Positions 11,285 through 22,440 of a stretch of 64,000 bases of DNA are shown here, in pieces. The notes beneath the pieces were generated by a model that saw nothing but the letters and a program-made list of their open reading frames with translations, was not told where the DNA came from and ran no database searches. How positions within the stretch are numbered: position 1 is the stretch's first letter; each line of letters opens with the position of its first letter. This DNA comes from Nemophila menziesii (taxonomy: Eukaryota; Streptophyta; Magnoliopsida; Boraginales; Hydrophyllaceae): positions 6,386,001 through 6,450,000 of the forward strand of contig JARWIR010000039.1 in assembly GCA_029959085.1 (NCBI GenBank), in the 5' to 3' direction. A program made the translations under genes and the position numbers.

Positions 11285-12293
11285 AAATTAGCAATTCATT
11301 GAAATTACATCAACGTTTATGATACGGATGGCGCATAATTTCTCATTACTTCAAATTTCGAGTAGCATTGTTTTCCCGTACCAGGACATCAAAAGAGTAG
11401 TATAATTCGACAAGGCTTTAGAAGTCTACTATTAAAGAGCTCTAGTCTTCGAAGAGGAAGAATCACCAGCTACATAATGGTCTCCTTAATCTGATCCAAG
11501 GTCCCTATATATGAAAATGTAACTTCTTCGGCAGGAATAACCTCCCTTGTTATGAGTTTTTGATACGCATCATCATGACTTTCCTATATCATCACAATAC
11601 ATTATGTCAAGAAAAGTAAAAGATGGTAATGAAGATGCATCAATGTGATTTGTGAAAGATAACTTACAAAACACTTTGATTCTGATAGACATTTAGTTTC
11701 ATTCGCATTATTCATCTCCTGAAAACATATCGAAAAAGATATATAAGACTATTATTTAATAATTGAAGGGCAGAAAGAAAAATGATCACATTAGATTTAT
11801 AGTGACCATATGAAAACCACTTCATCAAACACAATGTGCTTGAAAGAAGAGATAATACAAAAATAAAGGATTAATAAATATTACTAAGATTAGAAATAAA
11901 CATACCTGAATTCAAATAACATGAATTAGAGTTGATGCAACTCGTAACTATTAAATCCTCTCTTGTTGGAAGATGTGTTAAAGAGCCGAGGAAGCTTGAT
12001 ACCTGATCCAAAATTATATAGAAACAAAAACAAGGGAATAATAGTCATATTCATAATCTTCAAACTTCAGTTTAGTATATTTGAGATAGATTTACGGTAC
12101 TTCTTTTCTTGCAACATTGTGCAGCTGTTGATGAAAAGGAATAATAAGTTTCAATACACAAGTATATGATAAAAGGTAAATAATGCCATTCTAACTATAC
12201 ATATCCTTATCGAGAAATCACTCAAATCCAATAATAACAATTGGAATTGCAAATGATGTGCCAGAGCTTGTGCTATACATTGCAGGTAATGTT
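11285..12293 (-). pseudogene. Captured AAA-ATPase gene fragment (plant DAA1/MSP1-like family)
   Basis: Three exon blocks on the minus strand match the plant AAA-ATPase family related to yeast MSP1 and to DAA1. Exon 12293-12195, after a TTTTGCAG acceptor, encodes AHHLQFQLLLLDLSDF, close to the family's KALAHYF..LLLLD.TDF segment. A 51-base exon (11718-11668) sits between TTTTCAG and GTAAGT and fits the variable linker. Exon 11583-11285 encodes EVIPAEEVTFSYIGTLDQIK, then LVILPLRR, LLKPCRIILLF and the Walker A core CPGTGK. Defects are a TAG after KETIM, a TGA just before CPGTGK (in the family GPPGTGK), and a one-base loss after GK, beyond which the reading resumes in another frame (INVDVISM). 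The Walker B and sensor parts are missing. Retained introns show capture at DNA level. Non-functional. Confidence 0.8.
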
Positions 12294-12320
12294 CTGCAAA
12301 ATAAGAAAAATAATAACTAT

Positions 12321-12556
12321 ATGCAAGCTAAATACAAGAAATGTTATATAAGCATAAAATAATATGTACAATAATTAAAAATCATGAACCACATACCTAA
12401 AAATATTTGGATATATATTAATATAATAAAAAAAATATATGCAAGCTAAATACAAGAAATGTTATATAAGCATAAAATAATATGTACAATAATTAAAAAT
12501 CATGAACCACATACCTAAAAATATTTGGATATATATTAATATAATAAAAAAAAACA
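12321..12556 (-). repeat. 118-bp tandem duplication of a unit block
   Basis: Two essentially identical 118-base copies (from 12321 and from 12439) hold the complement of the unit block that follows the arrays elsewhere (CATGATTTTTAATT, ATCCAAATATTTTTAGG). Near-identity points to recent duplication. Confidence 0.85.
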
Positions 12557-12720
12557 TTTACTTTAACCTTAACCTTAACCATATATTTTTCCTTAAATCT
12601 TGAACTTTAAAATTGAAACCTAATTTTCATCATAACCTTAAACTTAACCTCAATTTAAACTTCAACCCTAACCCTAACCTTATCCTTACCCTTTAGGTTG
12701 AAACCTCAATTCTAACTAAA
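12556..12720 (-). repeat. Short TTAAGG array remnant, inverted orientation
   Basis: CCTTAACC-type sequence continuous with the preceding inverted unit block. It contains the complement of the unit's TTAGAATTGAGGTTT and AAGGGTAAGGATAAGG islands, so it is the 3' end of an array plus its flank, carried in reverse inside the inverted-arm element. Confidence 0.75.
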
Positions 12721-12779
12721 TACATTCTCCAACAGGTGGTACACATATCATTTCTAATTATTTAAAAACTAAAATCGTG

Positions 12780-15295
12780 GATTAGATATATTTTTCTATA
12801 AAGGAGCCTTTGACATATTATGGGTAAAAATACCCCTAGGGTATATATAATCCGAAAGATACATTTTTATTACACATTACATTTTCTCTCTGCATAACTC
12901 TATCCTCCCTTCAAGTATAATTGAATTTTACAAATTTTTTGAAACTTTTCGTGTTCAGTCTTCCGTAGCCACCGGATTTGTAACTTCGAGTTTCATGAAA
13001 GGTTTGAGAGAGCCACCAAAAAAATCTATAGCTTTGACTTTAAGAAGCATCGCATATCGACTCAAGAAGCTTTGTGTAGTCTTGAGTTGATGACGTTTTG
13101 TCAACTACATAATTTTGTTACAGAACACTCAATTATTTTATGTAAAATTCTGTAATTTTGCGTTAATAATTAGTGATTTTGCGAATACTCATTAATCTCA
13201 TTAATCGACGGTAACTTCTGAGATTTTGAAATATTTAATGGTTTTGTATTAATACTCAGTAACTTTCATTAATACTCAATGATTTTATGTTAAATTCTAA
13301 TCCATTAATTTATATCTCAGAATATTACTTAATACTCATTAAAAACATCAGCGCTCAATAAATCAGTAAAGAACATCCATGTTGAAGAACAATCCTCGTA
13401 CTCTGTAAATTTATCTAGTAATCAATAAGTTCAATGAGTAATCATGAAATCCAATATACTGAATTCACTTAGTACATAGTAAATTCACTGATTATCGTTT
13501 AAATGCACTATGTATCAATTAAATTTTCACAGTATTAACACACAATCACTGGGTATAAAACACAAAACACTTAGTATTACGCAAAATCATCGTATATTAT
13601 CATAAAAATAACTGGGAATTGAAAAATCTCAAAGTTACAATTGATTAATGAATGATACACAAAATTATTGAGTGATAACGGAAAATTACCGAAAATTACA
13701 CAAAATTACTAATTATTAACACAAAATCAAAGCTTCCAACTTGTCTTTCTTAATGTACTTGAAGTTTTCCTTCCATGAACCGGAATGTTGATGCACAATA
13801 ATTGAGCTTGAAAAAATTAATAATCTATGATCCTAATACTAGATAGTTTAATAGAAAGCTTTTAAATCTGAGTGTTGAAGCATTTGTAGGAGATTTATTG
13901 ACCAAAAAAAAACTTTTCCAGAAGAGAGGAGAGAGAATAGACAGAGGAGGCAATAAGCGAAAAAAATATAGATATATAATGAATGAGTAGGTGTGGGATA
14001 TTTTTTGGTTTTCGATTATTTATTTTATTTGTATATATATATATATATAGTAGCTAAAAATACTTTTAATTGTATAATAGTTAGTTGGAAAAATAGGTTA
14101 TTGTGTAAAATATTATTAGTAGCCTTTAGTAAGAAGATTGGGTTGGGTGGGAGCGCATAGGTCTATACGAGTTGTCTTTAAGATCCGTTGGAGAATTATA
14201 TCTATATATTATTGTTCACCCCTTTTATTATTCATTATTTCCTTCACCATCCCTGCGAAAACCAACCACACTTCATCTCACTAACACCACTACAATACCA
14301 GAAACCATTTCAACACTTGTCATAGCATCCACTTCTACACCCATGTCCATAGGCATCAATGTTTCTCATTATGATTTCATCACACACAAATCACACGATA
14401 ACTTGAAAACTATCATCACCAGCGTCCTATATGTTTTCCTCCATCATGACATTACTCCACCCTCGACACCATAATTTTTTCGCAAACATACATCACCAAC
14501 ATCTCCATGTATCCATGACCAAACGTCATACGTCTCCAATACCAAACAAATCCATGATGACTATCATCTTCACCACCATAATAAAAATTTATCCACTTAA
14601 AAACATTTTTAGCTCTAAATTTGAAAATCTTCTACCTGAAATTTTTTAAACAATTATTTGAATTAAATTTTCTCTTCGATAAAGACGTCGCTGACAATTT
14701 TAATTATTAGAACAAAAAATATTTTTCGCTAGTTGTTTTGTGGTCGTGCAAAATAGAAATGAATGTAGATTGTTTGTGTGGTTTGGATGTGAAAAACGAG
14801 ACGATGGTGTGTAAAAAACGAGACGATGGTATGGTTGGGGACAAGGCTATCGGAAAAATAAATTAAATTTTGTCAAAGGGGTATTATGAAAAAAACAAAG
14901 TGAAATTATGTTATGGGTATTAAAAAATATATATATAAGTTAAATATTAATCACGTATTTTATAAAATATAAAAAATACCCTGAAAATAGTTCACATGGA
15001 ATATAGTAATGAAATATATATAAACTTGCACATAAGGACTAATGGTGGGAAAAAACCAAAGTTAAAAATGTTCACATTAACTTTGAAATTTAAGAACCAA
15101 TATGATAAAAAGGTATAAATCATCACAGTTTAAGGGATTTTTCCAAATAACAATTAACAATATAAAATATTCCTTTCTTAATCATTAGGTATTTATAATT
15201 AATTATTATATATCAAGTTGTTTTGGTAAGAAAAGATTGAATTCTCTTCTCGTGAAGACCAACACTTGAAGTATATAGTGTGTTGATTCGAGATC
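12780..15295 (-). repeat. Right inverted arm
   Basis: Complement of the left arm; see the element entry. It includes an AT microsatellite (about 14031-14049) and ACTCAGTGATTT-like subterminal repeats around 13140-13700. The frame at 14172-14474 (MSLRSVGELYLYIIVHPF) mirrors the frame in the left arm. Confidence 0.75.
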
Positions 15296-15299
15296 GGAA

Positions 15300-17465
15300 A
15301 GAACATGTTCATGTTATGATACTAGGTAAAAGATTATGTATACCTCATTGGCCATATGCTTGTTTTCACGAATCTGTCATGCATCTACAAAAATAGTGAT
15401 TGGACAAAAGAATGTGGATACACATGTCTTTTCCCAAAAAGGACAACCATTTTATCTAGATGAAATGGACAAGAACACTCGGATACATATAAATAGTCTG
15501 TTACTCTCTTAAAAACTAGAATCATGGACAAAGCCATCATATTTTTGAAACATAGAGCAAAAATACATACCTATTGATTTTAGAGTTTAAGGTTGTTGTT
15601 ATGTTGTGGAGACAAAATTTTCAAATTTTTAATGTAAACAATTATATTGAAAACATATTGAACGACCTAAGTTATGTTACTGAAAGAGTGTCAGTATGTT
15701 CTAGATGTGTTGTTATGCATTGACTATATAGAAAAAAAACTAGAAAATTAGCAATTCATAAAAGTTTGTAGGGCAATAAGTTGTCATGTTGGGTTTGTTA
15801 TTTCCATTCTTTTTTTTTCATTTGTTGCTTGCTATTACTGAGGTTGCACTCCATGGAGATCCCAGTGACGGATACAACACTGTTTATGGTAGGCTTAAAA
15901 TAATTAAAATAAAAACATTTTTCTTTTATAATTATTTGATCCAATTTTGTATTATATATTTTTGTTGGCCAACTTTTATAATCTATTTTTTTCATAACAC
16001 TATATTTGATCTAACTGTTTATTAATCAATATTATTTATTTATTTTTAATTAACAACTAAATTATTTATAATACTAAAATACAAATTATAATTTCGAATA
16101 TCTTAATATTAATCTTTATATAAACTTGTTTATATCATTTTTTGTGGAAAAAATTGGATGTTGCCTTCTAATATACATCTAATTCAAATTTGGCTTCATT
16201 TTCTATCATTGATTTGTCACTAACCTCTTGCTCAAGCATTGATTGTAACAAGGTATCATTCTCCATTATGAGAAATGAATATTTATGAAATATATTTATA
16301 TTTGGAACTTGTTTGAAATAGGTTGTATTAAAAAAATAGAGCATGAACTTGAATTTTTGGAATATTTACTAATTAATGAGGTTGCATTTTAAAAATTTAA
16401 TCATTAATTTTTTGAGGCCCTATAAGTATAGTTTTCATTATTACTACTTAACTAGTCTAGTTTGAGGCCAGATATCCGAGGTTTAGATTTGAACACTAAA
16501 TCGAAGTCCATCAAAAAATTTATTGTGAAACTTACCTTCGGTGTTTATTTGGTAACTAAGAATTAGTATGTGATACCACGAGAAGGTTTAAAGACCTTAA
16601 ATGTTATGTCTAGAAGTTATTGGACAAAATAGTATAAAAACATAGTCTAAACTACATCTTTAATTTCTTCATATTTGTTCGTTTGTCTTTATTTAATCTA
16701 GATTTGTTTCCATTTAGAAACTAAAACGTCATATTATATTTTAAACATTTAATTTATTTTCATTTTTAAGAATATTTGTTTAGTTCATATAGAGTTATTT
16801 AATTTATATGAAACAATTGGTGGTCATGGTATTTCAAGTCAAAAAATTGTCCCTATCTTACAAATTCAAGAACAACAGTTATGTGAAAACTTCTTCCTTT
16901 AGTATCATAAATTATTAAGGTTTGCTTTGATTATTCCTTTTTAAATTTTTTATAATAATGATATATACTTCTTTTATAAGAGGGAACTTGGTAATTATGG
17001 TATATCCTTGTACTGTGTGGGGTTTCTATATAAATATTGTTAAGTAACATAATATTCTTTTAATTCTTGTCAAAAATAGATAAATTACAAGTGATGTATA
17101 TTTTCTATTTTACATAAGGTATGAACTGATGTTGGAATTAATGGTAACATGATATGGAGTATTCCGTCTTAGTCATGGGCAACAAACTGAATTCAACTAG
17201 TCAATTTAAATGATTAGGTGGGAGGATAATTGAAAAGTTACCAATTCTTTTAGAAGAATGTGGATGTTTATAATTGAATAAATAATTAGTGGAGGTTTTA
17301 TTATGTCACTGATTTTCCACTATTTTCCTGTTGATTCTTTATTGTATAGACTTTGATACTCATTTGTGATCTGATAAATAGTGACTTATTTCTAATTATT
17401 TAAAAACTAAACGTGTATTTTCTTTCGGCTAAGCATGATATGTGTACCAATCCACCACCCCTAAT
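15300..17465. other. AT-rich stretch not repeated in the window
   Basis: This is the longest part of the window with no counterpart elsewhere in it. It holds the possible first exon at 15786 and a 32-codon minus frame at 16168-16266 (starting MENDTLLQSMLEQE) with charged composition and no confident identity. Its right edge runs into the unit block at about 17466. I see no other structure. Confidence 0.4.
15786..15890 (+). CDS. Possible isolated first exon with a signal peptide
   Basis: The frame opens MLGLLFPFFFFHLLLAITEV, a textbook signal-peptide profile (short N-end, Phe/Leu-rich core), followed by ALHGDPSDGYNTVYG. At about 15890 the sequence TATG/GTAGGC offers a 5' splice site, after which composition drops to intron-like AT-rich DNA. 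I cannot identify downstream exons or the family. It may be the 5' exon of a captured or dying gene for a secreted or membrane protein, or a chance open frame; the hydrophobic core partly reflects a T-rich run. Confidence 0.3.
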
Positions 17466-17656
17466 TTTCTATTAATTTTTGTATTTGTTCAATCATAAAA
17501 ATATATGTGTACCATTTTTTAGGTAATATTTCGAAATCAGGAAGTATACTCAATGATTTGGAGTGTAGTTTTGCTGATTGTCTAAGTATAGTTAGAGATT
17601 AACTTAATATACTCAATAATTTTTCATAATTACTAATTTCTCTAATCCACGATTTT

Positions 17657-17696
17657 CGTACTTAGTGATTTCGTACTCATTGAATCACTAAGTACG
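17657..17696. repeat. Perfect 14-bp stem hairpin
   Basis: CGTACTTAGTGATT (17657-17670) pairs perfectly with AATCACTAAGTACG (17683-17696) across a 12-base loop. The counterpart near 60568 has one stem mismatch and that near 53957 has more. Confidence 0.75.
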
Positions 17697-18475
17697 CCTG
17701 GGTGGCTGTGTTGGTAGTCAGTGGATGGTGTTTAAAGATAAATATTATAAATACTTAATGGCTTTGTAGTCAATGAATCAATAAGTACTCCCCGGGTGGT
17801 TGTGCCAGCGTCGGTCGGTGGGTAGTGGTCGGAAATGAATAATGCTAATACTCAGTTACTTAGTAGTGGTCCGTACTTATTATCACTTATAGTAAATTAT
17901 TTGAAAAATAATCTAGCAAGATGTTTTTTATTGGGGATTAAACTTGCCTCAAAAACACACCTTGGCAGTCACCCTTGATAGATCTATGTAAATTGTTAAT
18001 TGTCATTTTGAAATACTTGAACTGTAAAATTTAAGTTTGTTTATTTTAGGGGAATTTTTTTACATATGTGTAACTGAAAGTATATATGTTTCTTGAACTA
18101 AAATTCATATACTAATTATGTAATTAATTATTTAGTGCTATTATACCACAAATGTAACAAAATCAAATATTTTTCACATTTGTAGATAAATTAATTTTAA
18201 TAAAAGAACAAGCAAAATTATTTTATGTCCATGTTAAACTCACGGTAAGCCGTGTTTATTTGATTTCACACAAGAAATTAGACAAATAATATGTCTTGTT
18301 ATAACTCTACATTAACTTTGTAAACAATGAGTTTTTTTTGTTTTACACCTAATATATATGAGATTATCTGTCTTTCTTATAATTTATACGAAATATGTCA
18401 TTGATGGGTTATCTTTAATTGGTTTCACACTACATATGTATGTGATAAGTTTTTTTAACATTTAGTTCGTTTATT

Positions 18476-18665
18476 TTTATATAATAAAGTAGTATACACC
18501 TAACTCTTCCTATTAAAACACAAAATCCCCACAAACCTCTCATAATTCCCATTAATTTCTCATATTCTCGTTTAACATCACATTACCCTCCCTTTTTATT
18601 ATTATAATATTTGTAGAAGTAGAATTAATTGTTTGGAAATGTCTTCAAGAACGGGTAATATCTAG
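18476..18665 (+). mobile_element. Mini-Helitron, about 190 bp, copy 1
   Basis: Starts TTTATATAATAAAGTAG and ends ATGTCTTCAAGAACGGG, then TAATAT, then CTAG, followed by T. Both ends resemble the larger Helitrons here: 5' TCTATATAATAAAACAG in H1, and a 3' GTGYCTTCAGRCAMGGG plus CCTAG in all three. The sub-terminal CACCTAACTCTTCCTATT matches H1's AACCTAACTCTCCCTATT. The terminal hairpin is decayed. It is now part of the repeat unit, with copies at 49979 and 61387 and fragments at 33810 and 42760. Confidence 0.65.
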
Positions 18666-20016
18666 TGCTTATATATTTCATATATAAACTCTTATTTAGT
18701 AGTGGTAGTAGTCGTAGTTATGATTGAGTATGAACCAAAAGTAAACTGATCCAAGCAAAGGCCAAAATGGAGGATTTTCTTTATTTAGGCCCAATATTGG
18801 TCGGGTTTTAAGCTAACTATTTATAAGTTCTCCTTGCTTTACTTAAACCCACCTCAACTTGCTGTTACCCGAGCTAATAAGTTATTAAAATATGTACAAT
18901 CTAAAACTTAACTCTCAGTTTCATTTAATATTTCTCTCCAACAATATTAATTTATCATATTTTTATATACTATAATAACTAATTACGATTCACTACTATT
19001 ACACCAAAATTATATAATAAATTTTTTGTTTAAAACATCATTCTTTTAATAAAGTTTTATACCATATTTATGTATATGTTTAAGTATTTAAAATATTTAT
19101 ATAGATCTATTTATTTATATTATTGATCTTGCAAAATTTTATATTATATATTTATTATTTTATAATATATGAAAATATAGGTATATTGATTTTGAAAATA
19201 TATTTATGTATTTTTGTAACATTTGCAAATATGTATCTTTTCACATACACACATATATATATATATATCTATATAATAAAACAGAATGAAACCTAACTCT
19301 CCCTATTTATCCTCAAACTTCCCTATTTGTCTCATAATTCCCCTATTTAGCTCATAATTCCCCCATTCATCTCATTCTCTCAATTATTATATACACATAC
19401 ACATGACTAAAATATATATACATTATTATATACGCATGAAAATAATTAATAATATATATTCATTTTTATTAAAATTTACAAAGTACTAAAAAATTAAAAA
19501 AAAAAATTCAAAATTTATTATACTGGAAATTTAACTAGATACAATATAAAAAAAATCACTTTACATTACAATATATAAATAATTTGTTTTCTTTTATTTT
19601 TGATTGTCAAACATGTATAATTTTTACAGAAATCATTTAAACTTTATAAAAATAAATTTTCAAGACAAGAAATATATTGATTCAGCCAATAAAAATTATA
19701 GAATACTATAAAGTCAAGATGGAATTCATAGAATAATAAATATATATGTCTATCATATAAAAAATTAAAATTTATAAACACTTAAAGGATAATTAAGAAT
19801 TAAAATTATTTGATAATTGACTATAATCTATATAATAAAATACTTTTTTAAATGGGTTGGACCCTCAACAAAAAAGACGAGCATGATCGTCTTTGGTCCT
19901 TAATTTATTTCTTCACATTATTTGCATCAATTTTTTCTAATAAAAACTTAATTGTCCCTTATCCCACTCCATTAGACATCTAAAAGTTCCGTATTTGGTC
20001 CACGCTGACCGCAAAC

Positions 20017-21680
20017 CTCTAACCTTAACCCAAATTCTTCTCTGTTCTCATTCCCCATGATATTCAACCCCGCACCATAACCTAAACCTTAACCTCAACC
20101 TTTGAATTAAACTTAACATCAACCTCTAACTTAAATTTAACCTTAACATTAACCTTAAACTTAACCTTAACCTTCTCCTTAACCCTAGCCCTAGATCTAT
20201 CCTTAGACTTAGCGTAAGCCTGAGTCTTAGTCTTAACCTTAGCCTTGGCCTTACCTTTAGCCTTAGCCTTATCCTTAGCATTAGCCATACTCTTAGTCTT
20301 AGCCTTATCCTTAGTCTTAACCTTAGCCTTAGCCTTAGACTTAGCCTTAGACTTAACCTTAGCCTTAACCTTAGCCTTAGCATTAAACTTATACCTAGCC
20401 TTAGTCGTAGCCTTAGTCTTAGTCTTAGACTTAACCATAACCATAAACTTAACATTAACCTTAAACTTAACCCTTAACTCCTTAACCTTAACCTCAACCT
20501 CAACTTTTTAACTAATAACCTTAACCATATCCTTAACCATATCCTTAACCCTAACCTAACATTAACGTTGAACTTAACCTTAAACTTAAACTTAAACTTA
20601 AACTTAAACATAAACTTCAACTTACACTTAAACTTAAACTTAAACTTAAACTTAAACATAAACTTAAACTTAACCTTATTGTTAACGCTAACCTTATCCT
20701 CACCCTTACCCTTAACCTTAACAATAATATTAACCTTAACTTTAACCTTAAACTTAAACATAACCTTAGATATTACACCTTAAACCTACACCTTAAACTT
20801 TAAACCATAAACCTTAATCTTCACCTTCACCTTAACCTTAACCTTAACTTTAAATTTAAACCTTAAAAATTTACTTTAAAATTAACCTTAACCTTAAACC
20901 TTAAACCTTGAACCTCAAACCTTTACCTTAACCTTAAACCTTAAATCTTAAATTTAACTTTCACCTTCACCTTCATCTTTACTTTTTTACCTTTAATTTA
21001 ACCTTAAAGTTACAACTTAACTTTAACCTTAATTATAAAATTAATCTTAAATTGAACCATGAACCTTAAAGCATAAACCTTAAACCTTAAAGCTTAAACC
21101 TTAAACCTTAACCTTAAATTTAACCATAACCTTAATATTTAACGTTAAACCTTACACCTTAAACCTTAAATCTTAAAATTTAAGCCTTAACTTCAACCTT
21201 AACCTTAACCTTAAATAATAACTATAACATTCACCTTCACCTTCATCTTAAATTTTATAACCACTATCTTAACTTTAAAGTTAAAACTTAACCTTAACCT
21301 AAATGTTAAAACTTAACTTTTACCTTGAACCTTAGACCTTAAACCTTAAACCTAAACCTTAACCTTAACTTTAACCATAACCTTAACCTTAACATATAAC
21401 CTTAAACACTACCTTAAATTTTAACTTTAACCTTAACCTTAACCTTTATCTTAACCTTAACCAAATAAATATTTATAGCGTTAATATTCGACCTTAAACC
21501 TTATATCCTATTAAACCTTAACCTTGAACCTTAAAATTTACATCTTAAACCTTAACTCTAACCATAACATTATAATTAACCTTGACCTTGACCTAAACCT
21601 TAACCTTAATCATAACCTTAACCATAACCTTAACCTTATTCTTAAACTTAACCTTAACCTTAATCTTAACCTTGAATTTC
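20017..21680 (-). repeat. Degenerate TTAAGG array inside Helitron H1
   Basis: Listed on the minus strand because the G-rich strand is minus here (CCTTAACC on plus). GCCTTA-rich (about 20200-20440), AACTTA-rich (20580-20660) and CCTTAAACCTTAAACC sections follow one another. An island near 21460-21500 (CCAAATAAATATTTATAGCG, then GTTAATATTCGACC) is the complement of the island GGTC.RATAT..GCGY...CTTCATTTGG found in the unit arrays, so this array is homologous to them. Open frames such as 20245-20511 (Leu/Ala repeats) and 20082-20444 (Lys/Ala repeats) are translation products of the hexamer. Confidence 0.85.
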
Positions 21681-21694
21681 ACCCATCAAACCTG

Positions 21695-21705
21695 GGTTCG
21701 ATTCC
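21695..21705 (+). promoter_or_regulatory. Perfect pol III B-box sequence
   Basis: GGTTCGATTCC matches the tRNA B-box consensus exactly, just between the array and the duplicated tail of H1. No A-box or tRNA fold is present upstream, so this is not a tRNA gene. H3 has a decayed equivalent (ATTTGATTTCCGTT) at the same relative place near 59674. It may be a tRNA or SINE relic taken up by the Helitron lineage. Confidence 0.4.
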
Positions 21706-21736
21706 CGTCAATGGAAAAATATTCTTGAGTTCTTCA

Positions 21737-22440
21737 GATATATGTATGTTGACACAATGATACTTTGTAGAGTTATGAGATTTATGCACGTATATTAAAA
21801 ACTCGAGATTATATGATTCACACATTTAGATTATGATACTCTTTGATTATTTTCGTATTTTAATCTATTTAATAGTTGTTTAAATTGTACATGGATTTAT
21901 GGTGCATTTGAATTTAATAACCAATTTTTTTATCTCACTTTCGTATTCATTCTATCTATTGTTTCGGTTTTTACATATTCAAGACAAAATATTATCATAT
22001 CTTTTAAACATTTTCTATGTTAAAACTGAAAGTAGACAAGTAAATCAATTTTTATGTTTTGAATTGCCTTAAGGCACGGGCACATTGGACGATATGTGTA
22101 TATTGATACGACGACATTTCTTAAAGTTATGAGATCTATAGACGCAGATTAAAAACTCAATTTTATACGATCCGCACATTTCGATTCTGTTACTTTTTAG
22201 TTATTTTTGTATTTTAACTTATTTATTAGTTGATTGATAAATTATACACATATTTATGGTTTATTTGAATTTTATAACCAAATTTTCATATTGTTTCCGT
22301 ATATACTTTATCTATAATTTTAGATTTACATATTAAAACAAATAATCTAACTTTTAAGCATTTGCTATGTAAAAACAGAAAATGAACAATTAATTGGAAT
22401 TTTATTTTTCGAAGTGCCTTCAGGCACGGGATATACCTAG
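21737..22440 (+). repeat. Two tandem 350-bp copies of the Helitron 3' tail
   Basis: Copy 1 (21737-22090) and copy 2 (22091-22440) align throughout: GATATATGTATGTTGA with GATATGTGTATATTGA, and AAAAACTCGAGATTATATGA with AAAAACTCAATTTTATACGA. Copy 1 ends in a related palindrome, GCCTTAAGGCACGGG (from about 22065), but lacks CTAG afterwards. Copy 2 ends in the true terminus. This is end duplication of a Helitron. Confidence 0.8.

Larger units (their letters stand above)
8020..15300. mobile_element. DNA transposon-like element with about 2-kb inverted arms (Pack-type)
   Basis: The left arm (about 8036-10050) and right arm (about 12780-15295) are inverted copies of each other. Clear anchor pairs are GGGAAAATCCCTTAAATTGTGG (near 8190) with its complement near 15130, and GGATTACATATACCCTAAGG (near 9962) with its complement near 12835. 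The spacer carries pieces of a plant gene with introns. Long inverted termini with captured genomic DNA are typical of Pack-MULEs and foldback elements. No transposase was found, and neither terminus nor target duplication could be fixed. A shorter echo of the left end (ACATTCTCCAAC...GGTGGT) also occurs at 12720 and, inverted, near 17445, so the inserted block may extend to about 17465. Confidence 0.7.
17466..19267 (+). repeat. Large repeat unit: 'TAATATTT' block to AT microsatellite
   Basis: Aligns with 53800-55220 and 60390-61680. Landmarks: CAATCATAAAAATA (17490), CGGTGGGTAGTGGTCGG (17816), ATGTTTTTTATTGGGGATTA (17921), the mini-Helitron, then AATCTAAAACTTAACTCTCAG (18898). It runs into the AT microsatellite where Helitron H1 is inserted. 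No genes seen. Confidence 0.8.
19268..22440 (+). mobile_element. Helitron H1 (non-autonomous, carries CCTTAA array)
   Basis: The 5' end is TCTATATAATAAAACAG, directly after an A in an AT microsatellite. The 3' end is a hairpin GTGCC/TTCA/GGCAC (22414-22427), then GGGATATAC, then CTAG (22437-22440), followed by T. A TC start, CTAG end, sub-terminal hairpin and A/T insertion without target duplication are the Helitron hallmarks. The host unit continues on both sides in the same microsatellite. No Rep/helicase protein is encoded, so it depends on another element. The cargo is a CCTTAA array. A second TCTATATAATAAAATAC preceded by A lies at 19827, and the 3' tail is duplicated, so the element may be nested or composite. 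Confidence 0.85.

Noticed and set aside
11963..12169. 68-codon plus frame
   Set aside because: Antisense to an intron of the captured AAA-ATPase fragment; no protein features.
20082..20783. Long open frames with Leu/Ala, Lys/Ala or Asn/Leu repeats on both strands
   Set aside because: They are the CCTTAA/TTAAGG hexamer read in successive frames. All frames are open because the hexamer contains few stops. The same applies to the frames at 5334-5664, 29043-29270, 31702-32330, 46903-47444, 58558-58809 and 59452-59640.
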